45,034 nt of DNA, taken from the NCBI GenBank assembly GCA_024763075.1, contig JANTGF010000029.1, forward strand, positions 1 through 45,034. Reading direction: 5' to 3'. Shown piece after piece: positions 1-7,991 of this stretch. The stretch is from Bacteroidales bacterium. GTDB taxonomy: Bacteria; Bacteroidota; Bacteroidia; Bacteroidales; VadinHA17. Position 1 is the first letter of the stretch, and every line of letters begins with the position of its first letter. The translations under genes were made by a program, and so were the position numbers. Under the pieces are notes generated by a model. That model ran no database searches, was not told where the DNA came from, and saw nothing but the letters and a program-made list of their open reading frames with translations.

Positions 1-584
1 CTGTATAATCATCGCCCATATCCACAATATTCCGGAAGGAACAATTTGTAATTTTGGCATAAACACCATCCCTTCCAACATATACTGCATTATTTCTGAT
101 TCCATTAATAATTACCCGGTCAAGAATCAGGCGGACATTCTTTCCTTTTACATCAATGGCATTTCCCAGATACAGGGCTTCAAGGTCTGATTCTGCTGTT
201 CTTCCCTGAATAAGAACATCTTTCATGGTAAATTTAGTGCCTTCTCCGAAAATAAGAAAATACCCATACATATAATCACCTGTGGCATTGGACCTGGGGA
301 TTATCATTGCCGGCCGCACATCTTTAGGACCGGGGGCTCCAACAATTTCAATATCATGGTAAATTTCATATTGCAACTGCTGCAGGTAAACCGCTCCGCG
401 AGGAAGTAAATAAACATCATGTGCAAAGGCTCCTCCCGCAACCGTATCGGAGGTAATCACGGAATACATGTCATCCGTGAGAGAAAGTTTCAAGGTGTCA
501 TTCTGTGCATTCAGCCGGTTTAAACCAAACACCACAAGGAAAACACTTAAGAGAATTCTGGAAAAAAATGTAAAGTTTCTCATA
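1..584 (-). CDS. Right-handed beta-helix (pectate-lyase-fold) secreted protein, partial, apparent frameshift
   Basis: The reading frame is open from about 547 down to the window edge, so the C-terminus is missing. The encoded segment is rich in short beta-strand rungs ending in N/D and G (for example LILDRVIINGIRNNAVYVGR), the pattern of a parallel beta-helix as in pectate-lyase-like or DUF4957/DUF5123-type proteins. The best signal peptide (MRNFTFFSRILLSVF, then LVVFGLNRLNAQ) is split between two frames: an ATG at 584-582 is out of frame with the body because of a run of five A at 540-544, where four would restore one continuous protein. The only in-frame alternative is a GTG at 547-545, giving a very short signal without a basic N-region. 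It lies about 75 bp downstream of the receptor gene in the same direction, so it is probably co-transcribed and exported. Function (glycan binding or lyase) cannot be set from this fragment. Confidence 0.7.
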
Positions 585-657
585 ATTAAAAATTTAAGTT
601 AATAGTTCATAAAAAATTACACCGGGCCCGGCTTTTCCGTTCCCGGATGGAAATATA

Positions 658-3600
658 CTAATTGTTGCTAAACAGCCAGATCAAACCTATTTCGCCGGTC
701 ATACCATAATAGGAAAACCGGGTTGGAAAATCAGGGTAACCATTCTGCTTTCTTATATCCAGGGCTTTATTAATATTATTCAGATTCAGGAACACTTTCA
801 TCCCTTTTACAGGAAGCCTCTGTTTCAGTGATAAATCAAACCTGTAATAGGTAGGTTCGTACGATCTGTAAACTTCCCAGAATGAGTTCCCTTTAAAGAC
901 ATTTGATTGATAATACAATGAAACACGTCCTGAAAATCCTTTATAATCATACCCCAGCGAAACATTTAAAATATCAGCAGGTTGATTAACCAATCTTCCT
1001 TTATATGATCTGTCAATATCATAGCGAACACGCGGAGAAAAGGGATCGCCCGGAATTGATGCACTGTCGCCAATCTCTGTTTGGATATAAGTAGCCTCAG
1101 AATTAATATGTGTGTAGTTTATATTTAATACTATTCCTTTTAAAGCCCCGGGAAGATACCAGAAATTTGTCTGCCATTCCATCTCAACACCTTTAATATA
1201 AACCGGGTTGATCGTATCGTTATAATCCCAGCTACCCTGCTGAACTCCATATACTACCGGAAGCCTCATAAGCTCATGTAAATCACCAATAATTCCGGAC
1301 CTGTTAAATATCTTATTTGTAATTTTTTTAGAAAACAGGTTTACACTAAACAAACCAATATAGTTATGGTGTATTGAAGTCACAATATCATAATTCTCAG
1401 ACTTTTCCGGCTGTAGGTCATATCTGTTGAATCTGATGTTATTCGGACCTCTGATATCCAGAATAGGAATAATCGAGGAATAGCCAGGTCTGGAAAGTGT
1501 ATTCGTGTATGCAAGATGAAATTGCAACCATTTCAGAGGTTTAATTTTCATGTGTATGGAGGGAAGGAAAAAGCTATTTTCACGTACGGTAGTTGTATCT
1601 CCCCTGTGTATATCCGAAGCTATCGGCCTATATTCGACAAATAATTCCCCTGAAGCCTGGGTATTTCCCCGCTTACCAGTGTATTCTGTACGGTTTCTTT
1701 CATACCTGACGCCTGGCGTCAAATCAACAAACGAGGTAAGATGAAATGTTGCCATCAAATAGGCAGCGGTATAATCTTCTATACCGTTGTAATCAAACTT
1801 TTGAGATTTGGGGGCATGATGTTTGAATCTGTTGTGATAGATCTTTTGAGGCACCTGGCTATTCTGCACATCATTAAAAGCAAGAACCACCATATCCTTC
1901 GAAGCTCCCCTTATAAAAGTACCATATTCATTCAGGAAGTTTTGTGTTGGTTTATAATTATAGTCTATAAAAGGCTTAAATCTCATGCGGCCTATTCCAC
2001 CATCCCTGTACTCAGGCAGAAAAATATCCGGGTAATGCAACTGCAGAGTGTCAATAACCGGAGGTTGAGTACCTCCACTGTTAAAATTTCCATCGTAAAA
2101 CTCATAATCATGCGACCTTTCCTGATGACGATATTTCCCCCCGGCTTTAATTGATCCGCTGATTGTTTTGGAGAGTGTGAAAAACCATTTGGCATTCAAT
2201 GATCCTTCATACTGGCCCTGTGAAGTAAGGTTGAAATTTTTTGCAGTATTGTTTATGGTATATTCTTCCGGCTCATCCATAGCATCTGCAAAAACATTTT
2301 TAGCAATTTCATCAGGCGGATCAGAATCAACACCTTCAAATAACAAAAAATCAGTTGCTTCCAATGAATAGTCTGCCGGAGCACTGGTCTCCGCAAACGA
2401 CCATGACAGATTTCCATCCAGTAAAAAGCTACCTATCCTTTGTTCATACTGAAGCATATTACTATAGGTAAGTCTGGTTTCATCCTCAAAACTGGTCCGG
2501 ATAGTTGTTTGATTGTCCCCTCTGGAAACATTTGCATACAGTTCATAAATGGAAACATTATCATTGCTACTGCTGATATTGTTTTTAAAGGCAATATCCC
2601 CTCCCGGTAATTTATAGTCCAGTACCAGAGAGGCTCCTTTACGATTTCTGATTCTTTGAACATCAGACATAAATAAATTCCCAATGTAATGCCTGTCATA
2701 TACCTGTTCATCCGTTTCCTCGTCTATTCTGAGATTACTGTAATTGCTGGAAATTGACATTGAATTGGAACTCCTGTTACGGCTTTCCATATTTGCCTGT
2801 ACAAAAAGACCAAGTTTCTCATTAAAAAAACGATCTGCTATAATCGCATTAACATTGTAATCCCTGAAGGTATTCCCAAGGTTGTTATAGCCCCAAAGAC
2901 CTATCACTTCACTCTTAAATCCACCGGCAGGTGCTTTACGCATCTTAAAATTTACCGTACCCCCAATAAAGTCGGCATCCATATCCGCATTGTGGGCCTT
3001 TACAACCTCCATCCCCTCAAGAGAAAAGGCAGAAATCATATTGAGATTTACACTACGGTCTTCAGATCCACTGGTTGTAAAAGAATTGGTACTGCCAGAA
3101 GTTTCAGCTGAAGAACGAAATGCATTTCCCGTGGAAGCCATTTCAACCCCGTCCAGGGTTATCTTATTATAATTCGGAGACAATCCGCGTACTACTACCT
3201 TTTCACCTTCCCCCCCACTTCTGAGAACGGATACTCCCGGCAACCTTCCCAGGGCTTCTGCTGCATTTGCATCGGGAAGCTCGCGTATCCTTTCAGCCGA
3301 AACCACATTCCTGATATCCTGAGAAGACAACTGCTGGTTTATGGCTTTCATCTGGCCCTTAGCCTGAGCGGTAACCTTTACTTCCTCAAGCTCATTTGCA
3401 CCACTGTAACTTAATTTGATATCTTCCTTATAGATTTCACCTTCTTTAAACTCCATTTCCATCCTGATCTTCTTATAACCGATATAAGAAACAACTACTG
3501 TGTATTTACCTGCTGGAATTGAAGCAATCGAATAACCTCCTTTATCATTTGTCGTTCCTCCTATACTGGTTCCCTCCAGGTAAATATTTGCCCCCGGTAA

Positions 3601-3717
3601 AGACTCATTCGTTATAGCATCAGAAACCGTTCCAACCAGAGAAGCCCGTTTTTGTCCAAATGAGGAAGAAGCTGAGATTATTAAAATCAACAACAATAAA
3701 ATAAATTTAGGTTTCAT
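658..3717 (-). CDS. TonB-dependent outer-membrane receptor, TIGR01782-like, with N-terminal CarboxypepD_reg domain
   Basis: The 1019-residue protein begins with a Sec signal peptide (MKPKFILLLLILIISASSSFGQ). A carboxypeptidase-regulatory-like beta-sandwich follows at about 25-110 (GTVSDAITNESLPGANIYLEG). The plug domain is at about 125-260, with RELPDANAAEALGRLPGVSV and a VVRGLSPNYNKITLDGVEM block, and a 22-strand-type barrel follows, ending in aromatic-rich ...GLIWLFSNN. The plug wording matches the TonB-Xanth-Caul type of receptor more than the SusC type, and no SusD follows it. It should import oligosaccharides across the outer membrane using TonB/ExbBD energy. The beta-helix gene lies downstream and a palindromic operator candidate about 120 bp upstream. 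The ATG at 3717-3715 is supported by the signal peptide. The exact substrate is inferred only from the neighbouring fucosidases and sulfatases. Confidence 0.93.
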   Translation of the reverse strand: MKPKFILLLLILIISASSSFGQKRASLVGTVSDAITNESLPGANIYLEGTSIGGTTNDKGGYSIASIPAGKYTVVVSYIGYKKIRMEMEFKEGEIYKEDIKLSYSGANELEEVKVTAQAKGQMKAINQQLSSQDIRNVVSAERIRELPDANAAEALGRLPGVSVLRSGGEGEKVVVRGLSPNYNKITLDGVEMASTGNAFRSSAETSGSTNSFTTSGSEDRSVNLNMISAFSLEGMEVVKAHNADMDADFIGGTVNFKMRKAPAGGFKSEVIGLWGYNNLGNTFRDYNVNAIIADRFFNEKLGLFVQANMESRNRSSNSMSISSNYSNLRIDEETDEQVYDRHYIGNLFMSDVQRIRNRKGASLVLDYKLPGGDIAFKNNISSSNDNVSIYELYANVSRGDNQTTIRTSFEDETRLTYSNMLQYEQRIGSFLLDGNLSWSFAETSAPADYSLEATDFLLFEGVDSDPPDEIAKNVFADAMDEPEEYTINNTAKNFNLTSQGQYEGSLNAKWFFTLSKTISGSIKAGGKYRHQERSHDYEFYDGNFNSGGTQPPVIDTLQLHYPDIFLPEYRDGGIGRMRFKPFIDYNYKPTQNFLNEYGTFIRGASKDMVVLAFNDVQNSQVPQKIYHNRFKHHAPKSQKFDYNGIEDYTAAYLMATFHLTSFVDLTPGVRYERNRTEYTGKRGNTQASGELFVEYRPIASDIHRGDTTTVRENSFFLPSIHMKIKPLKWLQFHLAYTNTLSRPGYSSIIPILDIRGPNNIRFNRYDLQPEKSENYDIVTSIHHNYIGLFSVNLFSKKITNKIFNRSGIIGDLHELMRLPVVYGVQQGSWDYNDTINPVYIKGVEMEWQTNFWYLPGALKGIVLNINYTHINSEATYIQTEIGDSASIPGDPFSPRVRYDIDRSYKGRLVNQPADILNVSLGYDYKGFSGRVSLYYQSNVFKGNSFWEVYRSYEPTYYRFDLSLKQRLPVKGMKVFLNLNNINKALDIRKQNGYPDFPTRFSYYGMTGEIGLIWLFSNN

Positions 3718-3836
3718 GAGTTTAAGGTTATTAAAGGTTAATAAGAATATAAAGAATTAACTAACATTCCATTTTCTCCTTTGGTTGGCTAAAGATATGG
3801 CATTCATCCTTAAAAAGTATCAATTATACGGTAAAG

Positions 3837-3854
3837 AACGGTTCTGAAACCGTT
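3837..3854. promoter_or_regulatory. 18-bp palindrome, operator candidate copy 1
   Basis: The sequence AACGGTTCTGAAACCGTT has perfect 7-bp arms (AACGGTT/AACCGTT). It agrees at 16 of 18 positions with the palindrome at 6675-6692; on the minus strand the match extends to GTAACGGTTTC in both. It lies about 120 bp upstream of the receptor start codon. A two-fold symmetric site is what a dimeric winged-helix regulator would bind. That the regulator at 6728-7936 binds it is inference. Confidence 0.6.
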
Positions 3855-3860
3855 ACTCTT

Positions 3861-3884
3861 TTGTTACCTATTAATAGATAACAA
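3861..3884. promoter_or_regulatory. 24-bp near-perfect palindrome next to operator candidate 1
   Basis: Arms TTGTTACCTATT and AATAGATAACAA are inverted copies with a single mismatched pair, centred on ATTAAT. It starts only 6 bp from the 18-bp palindrome, so the two could be bound cooperatively or by different factors. It has no T-tract on either side and does not look like a terminator. Confidence 0.5.
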
Positions 3885-4215
3885 GGTCATTACTAGCAAT
3901 CTACAATTTTATATTGAAATTGATCAATTATCTGAATTAAGTGACTGTCCGGCTCTGAGATCAGAAAATAAGATAGAAATGCCTCTGTCAGGCAACAAGT
4001 TGTCAAATCAAAGAAGCTTGAATAATTATAAAATAGAATAAGGTTTGTTATTATAGCGCCAAAGTTTGCTGAAAAAAGTCAATAACGCATCAGATCGAAA
4101 TGGCAAAACAAATCCGTGTGCCAAATTACAGACTGCTTCACCGAAGACATTGAAGAATATGATGTTTTAGCCTGGCAAAAGAATGTAGGTCAATACATTT
4201 TTCTCACCTTTAGTT

Positions 4216-6360
4216 TTATTCTCCAATAACCAGCTTAACTCTTCTGTAATCGTATTTCCTTGCATATACCGGTATGCGGGCGGCAGGATCATTATTATCA
4301 TTGTACAGGCTTTCCACCTGAAACCAGAAATCAAAAATATGTCCGGCAGGTGTATTCGGGTCAATACTTAAGACAGTAGCAATGCTGGTTGCACCAGCCT
4401 GATTTATTTTCTTAAAATATTGCAAAGTATCCACTTTTACATAATCATCATCAAACTGATTAAGCAGATAGGTCCTGTGGTATGTATTTAAATCAGCTTC
4501 GCCCATGCCTTTCGGTAGTTTAATATATGCAAGAATATTTTCCCCTCCGTCAATTTTCCCATTTCCATTACCTTTTCCACCTGAAATACTTTCTGCTTTT
4601 ATCTCATTCGGGCCCTGGATAAAAACAGGAACATTATCCACCTTTCTTCCATCCAGAATAATTATATCCTCAGCCCTTATACCGATTGATTTTGGAGTTG
4701 CAAAAAACATTATGTTCTGTGTATCAACAGCCATCCCGTCAACACTCACCTCAAAAAATATTTTCCCTACACTGGCTGTATCAATATACTCAGCCAGATG
4801 ATAGCTGAACTGGTTGTGCAACTGCAAGGACGATAAAGCTTTACAATTATTTACTGAAACCACATTCTTGTTGAATTTTACATAAGGCTGGTTTGAAAAT
4901 GCCCTTATTCTAATGTTTCCTGCATCTTTCAACCCAACATTCACGAGATTAAAGTTAAAACTGTAATTTCCCCCGGTTTCATAATAAAAATACTCCTGAT
5001 TGCCTTTTGGGACAATTCTCAAAATGGCATGGTTACTATTATTTTCACCGGTAATCCCCACCACATTTCCTCCACCCTCCAGACCAATAGATAATCTTCC
5101 TTCGGAATCAGATTTAAGCTTACTGCCGGCAAAACTCTGATTGGACAAATTATAACTAACTATCTCATATTCTGTCTCAGGCTCATAAAGAGCATCCGTT
5201 AATACCGTGACTTTTTCGTTCCTGACAATTTTTCCATCCGGAATGAAAGTCCGGTCAATGATTCTAAAATGCGATGGGGTCACATTTTTAAGAATGGTAA
5301 AAGCCGGAACGGAACGATTAATATTAAACTGATAATTCCAAACAGCAAACACCGGAAAACCCGGACTAATATGACACCAGTTATGGGGAAGCTTATGTTG
5401 CTTTGAAAATTCTTTCATATGAAAATCCAGTTGTTGATCAATATCACCAGCCCAATGGTCCGGAAAGTCGGCCAAATGAAATTCAAAATGGCTTACATCA
5501 GCAATTTCAAGAATCTTTTTCAACTCATAATCATTGTATTTCAACCAGTCACCATCGGTAGCAGTTAAACGTACCGACAATCCATTCAGTGACCGGTACA
5601 TTTCCAGAACCGGGAAAACTACCTGATATTCGTTTATCCCATAGAGCGGGGCATTATCAGCAGGGTCAAAAGCACTTACCGAGCTTACCAGATCCTTATT
5701 CTGACCGGCCACATACAGGGAAGTTTGTCCACCCATACTCAAACCGGTAATTGCTCTGTGATCCCTGTCAGCTATGGTACTATAATTATCATCAACATTT
5801 TTCACCAATTCTCTGAAATACAAGCTAAAGTCCCAACCCATACGGGGGTTTTCGTCTTCATTTCCATAAGCACGCCGGCAATCATAAGGAGTACTTTCCC
5901 CGTATTTTATTCCTTCCCTTTCATAGATACCCTCATGTATAGGAACGTACCCATCCCAGGTAACGATTATCACATCATGATCCCGTGTGTACTGTTTCCA
6001 CTCCATAACAAAAGGAGGTTCTTTCCGTCCATTCTCAGGGTATTCAACATCATATTCCAAATCATAAGCATCCCATTTATATCTGCCACTCCATCCATGG
6101 AAATAATAAACTACAGGATAAGCCTGATTTCGGTTGTAATTTTCAGGTAAATAAATCCTGTAATTGCGAACAGTATCAAACACATCACTAAAATACTCAA
6201 CATCCTGATAGGGAAGTGTATCATAAATGGTTACGACATTTTGTTTTCTATTTTCAGCTGTTTTATCTCCCGGAGTTGAGCATTTCTGAAATATTAAAAG
6301 AATGAATATCGCAATATACAAATTCACAAAAGCTATCTTTATTTCTTGATAATGTAACAT
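4216..6360 (-). CDS. Secreted CE1-like alpha/beta-hydrolase esterase with C-terminal beta-rich region
   Basis: The 714-residue protein starts with a hydrophobic export segment (about 8-27) followed by KCS, possibly a non-canonical lipoprotein site. Residues about 45-330 form an esterase-D/CE1-like domain: IYLPENYNRNQAYPVVYYFHG is an alpha/beta-hydrolase opening, GLSMGG places the nucleophile at Ser208, and DFPDHWAG gives the probable catalytic His302. The remaining about 380 residues look like beta-sandwich modules (NIRIRAFSNQPYVKFNK and similar) with no family recognised. It could remove acetyl or aromatic esters from the glycan. It is divergent from the membrane regulator, with palindromes in the shared upstream region, which suggests control by that regulator. 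ATG at 6360-6358 is chosen for the export signal. Confidence 0.8.
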   Translation of the reverse strand: MLHYQEIKIAFVNLYIAIFILLIFQKCSTPGDKTAENRKQNVVTIYDTLPYQDVEYFSDVFDTVRNYRIYLPENYNRNQAYPVVYYFHGWSGRYKWDAYDLEYDVEYPENGRKEPPFVMEWKQYTRDHDVIIVTWDGYVPIHEGIYEREGIKYGESTPYDCRRAYGNEDENPRMGWDFSLYFRELVKNVDDNYSTIADRDHRAITGLSMGGQTSLYVAGQNKDLVSSVSAFDPADNAPLYGINEYQVVFPVLEMYRSLNGLSVRLTATDGDWLKYNDYELKKILEIADVSHFEFHLADFPDHWAGDIDQQLDFHMKEFSKQHKLPHNWCHISPGFPVFAVWNYQFNINRSVPAFTILKNVTPSHFRIIDRTFIPDGKIVRNEKVTVLTDALYEPETEYEIVSYNLSNQSFAGSKLKSDSEGRLSIGLEGGGNVVGITGENNSNHAILRIVPKGNQEYFYYETGGNYSFNFNLVNVGLKDAGNIRIRAFSNQPYVKFNKNVVSVNNCKALSSLQLHNQFSYHLAEYIDTASVGKIFFEVSVDGMAVDTQNIMFFATPKSIGIRAEDIIILDGRKVDNVPVFIQGPNEIKAESISGGKGNGNGKIDGGENILAYIKLPKGMGEADLNTYHRTYLLNQFDDDYVKVDTLQYFKKINQAGATSIATVLSIDPNTPAGHIFDFWFQVESLYNDNNDPAARIPVYARKYDYRRVKLVIGE

Positions 6361-6477
6361 GGATGTTTTTAAAGTTTAGATAATATTGAAATTCACTTTC
6401 ATAATGCTTTTTTTGCAGAGAAACTACCAGTTTTGAGTCAACGATATTATGGTGGTAACATCTGTCATTTCTATGCT

Positions 6478-6525
6478 TGCCTGCCGGCCTTGCTCTGCCA
6501 TAGCTATGCAAAGGCAATGCAGGCA
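6478..6525. repeat. REP-like imperfect cruciform
   Basis: Outer arms TGCCTGC (6478-6484) and GCAGGCA (6519-6525) are perfect inverted copies. Inner arms GCCTTGC/GCAAAGGC pair with one bulge, and the centre CATAGCTATG is itself palindromic. It is more GC-rich than its surroundings, as REP-type intergenic elements are. A genome-wide search would show whether it is dispersed. Confidence 0.55.
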
Positions 6526-6617
6526 GGGAAGTATTACTGATAAATCTTTCAATTGAAATTAATTTTACTTTCCTGTATTTTTCACTTTGTGATGTATTTT
6601 TAGTATTTTCGTAACCC

Positions 6618-6640
6618 ATTCATACTTTAAAGGTATGAAT
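6618..6640. promoter_or_regulatory. Inverted repeat with 8-bp arms
   Basis: ATTCATAC and GTATGAAT are perfect inverted copies separated by TTTAAAG. The repeat sits about 260 bp upstream of the esterase start and 90 bp upstream of the regulator start. It could be a second operator; no T-tract follows. Confidence 0.4.
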
Positions 6641-6674
6641 CATTTGGAAAGTAAGGCCAATGAATTGTCCTGTT

Positions 6675-6692
6675 AACGGTTTGGAAACCGTT
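6675..6692. promoter_or_regulatory. 18-bp palindrome, operator candidate copy 2
   Basis: AACGGTTTGGAAACCGTT has perfect 8-bp arms around GG and matches the copy at 3837-3854 at 16 of 18 positions. It ends 35 bp before the regulator start codon, so bound protein would overlap or abut that promoter. This would suit autoregulation and possibly control of the divergent esterase. Confidence 0.65.
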
Positions 6693-6704
6693 ACCTTAAG
6701 GTAA
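6691..6704. promoter_or_regulatory. 14-bp perfect palindrome abutting operator candidate 2
   Basis: TTACCTTAAGGTAA is fully self-complementary and shares its first two bases with the end of the 18-bp palindrome. As at the receptor promoter, a second and different palindrome therefore follows the 18-bp one immediately, so the composite arrangement occurs twice. Confidence 0.5.
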
Positions 6705-6727
6705 ATAAAAAACATAATGCATTCATT

Positions 6728-7936
6728 ATGAATATTGTAGAAATCAGAAAATATTTGGATAAGATCATTGAAAGTGATTGCTTTTCCCGTTCTGATATCT
6801 ATAAAAAGCTTTTAAAGTACTTAACAGAGGCAACTATTGAAGGTAAAAGGCCAAAGGAGTTTACCATTGGCCTGGATGTTTTTAACCATAAAGCAGATGA
6901 TCCTGCCACATCCAACGTAAGAGTTTATGTGCATAAATTAAGAAAAAAGCTTGATACATACTATAACAAAGAAGGCATTCATGATCCTATTCGTTTTAGT
7001 ATTCCCAAAGGGTCTTATTCCATTGAATTCAAAAACAAAAAGGATGTTTCCTATCAAACGAGAGTTAAGTATCTATGGATATCTCTGGCAGCAGCAATTT
7101 TATTATTCATTATTCATTTACTCTTTTTTGTCAATCCCAAATCAGATAATGAAAAACTTAAGAAAACAGCTTTCTGGCACGAGTTTTTTGATAACGGGAA
7201 AGAAACTGTGATTGTTGCCGGAGATTTTTTCATGTTTACGGACCTTAAAATTGAAGATGAGCGTGGACTTAACTGGAATATACGGGATACCAGAGTAAAC
7301 TCAGAAGAACAATTCATGGAGATCATTAATAACGACAGTCTTCTCCATCCGGAAGATTTCAGGATCCTTTCTGACGTCACCTATATGCCACGGGATGCTC
7401 TTTTCAGTATGCAATATATTATCCCGGTGCTTCATGACAATAATGTCCCCTATCAAATTGTTCTTAGTTCCAACTTTAAATGGGATATTTTCAATAATTA
7501 TAACATTATTTATATTGGCGCATTTAAAAATCTGAAAACTTTATCAATTTTAACGGAAAAATTAGGAATTTCTTTTAATAATTCCAGTGGTGAAATTTCG
7601 GTAAAAGGCCCCGAAGGAGTAAATAATTACTCTTCTTATTTTTTTATTAATGATAATAAAAACATTGATTATACCTTAGTTTCGAAAATGCCCGGTTCCG
7701 ACAATAATATTATTTATTTGTTCGTCTCCAATAATGATATAGGTTGTATCGAATCAGTAAAATACTTCACTCAACTTGATTCGGTAAAAAGTTTTGATGA
7801 CAGGATTCTGAATGATGCCCATTATTTTAAAGCAATATACAAAGCAGAAGGAATTATCCGTACAGGTGTTACATTTGACCTTAAAGAATATGAACATATT
7901 GCTGATTCATCACTTCAGAATTTCTGGCATTACTAG
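6728..7936 (+). CDS. Membrane-anchored winged-helix transcription regulator (ToxR/CadC-like layout)
   Basis: The 402-residue protein has a cytoplasmic N-terminal domain (about 5-101) whose pattern FSRSDIYKKLLKYLTEA...KEFTIGLDVFNHK...VRVYVHKLRKKLDTYY...FSIPKGSYSIEF matches the winged-helix domain that precedes sensory modules in many Bacteroidota and Acidobacteriota proteins. A single membrane segment follows at about 114-135 (LWISLAAAILLFIIHLLFF). The roughly 265-residue C-terminal domain would face the periplasm; no family was recognised. The pattern is a one-component sensor in which a periplasmic glycan or stress signal changes DNA binding at the membrane. The 18-bp palindrome 35 bp upstream and its copy before the receptor are the natural candidate targets (inference). 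No SusR, hybrid two-component or ECF-sigma/anti-sigma gene is visible in the window. Confidence 0.82.
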   Translation: MNIVEIRKYLDKIIESDCFSRSDIYKKLLKYLTEATIEGKRPKEFTIGLDVFNHKADDPATSNVRVYVHKLRKKLDTYYNKEGIHDPIRFSIPKGSYSIEFKNKKDVSYQTRVKYLWISLAAAILLFIIHLLFFVNPKSDNEKLKKTAFWHEFFDNGKETVIVAGDFFMFTDLKIEDERGLNWNIRDTRVNSEEQFMEIINNDSLLHPEDFRILSDVTYMPRDALFSMQYIIPVLHDNNVPYQIVLSSNFKWDIFNNYNIIYIGAFKNLKTLSILTEKLGISFNNSSGEISVKGPEGVNNYSSYFFINDNKNIDYTLVSKMPGSDNNIIYLFVSNNDIGCIESVKYFTQLDSVKSFDDRILNDAHYFKAIYKAEGIIRTGVTFDLKEYEHIADSSLQNFWHY

Positions 7937-7991
7937 ATTGCAAGCCTTAAATCAATCAATTTCCGGTTTTCTCCAATAATTACTTTTCTTT

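Larger units (their letters stand above)
3718..4215. promoter_or_regulatory. Receptor upstream region with two palindromes
   Basis: This 498-bp AT-rich spacer has no convincing gene. Its left half is the promoter region of the receptor and carries the 18-bp palindrome at 3837-3854 and the longer one at 3861-3884. The right half (about 3960-4215) contains only short frames; one plus-strand stretch reads ...EDIEEYDVLAWQKN... before a stop but lacks a start and a recognisable family, so it may be a relic. No intrinsic terminator for the esterase gene, which ends at 4216, was found. Confidence 0.5.
6361..6727. promoter_or_regulatory. Divergent esterase/regulator intergenic region
   Basis: This 367-bp region separates the minus-strand esterase from the plus-strand regulator. 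It holds, in order, a REP-like imperfect cruciform (6478-6525), an inverted repeat with 8-bp arms (6618-6640), the 18-bp operator candidate (6675-6692) and a 14-bp perfect palindrome (6691-6704). A 118-codon minus frame crossing it encodes low-complexity text over the repeats and is not a believable gene. Confidence 0.6.

Noticed and set aside
658-3717. SusC naming for the receptor
   Set aside because: The plug wording is that of TonB-Xanth-Caul-type receptors and no SusD gene follows, so a SusC label would mislead.
4081-4247. Short plus-strand peptide-like stretch (EDIEEYDVLAWQKN)
   Set aside because: No start in frame, no recognisable family, and it runs into the esterase gene on the other strand; a relic cannot be shown.
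6263-6619. 118-codon minus-strand frame overlapping the esterase start
   Set aside because: It crosses the REP-like cruciform, has no family resemblance, and overlaps the well-supported esterase N-terminus in another frame.
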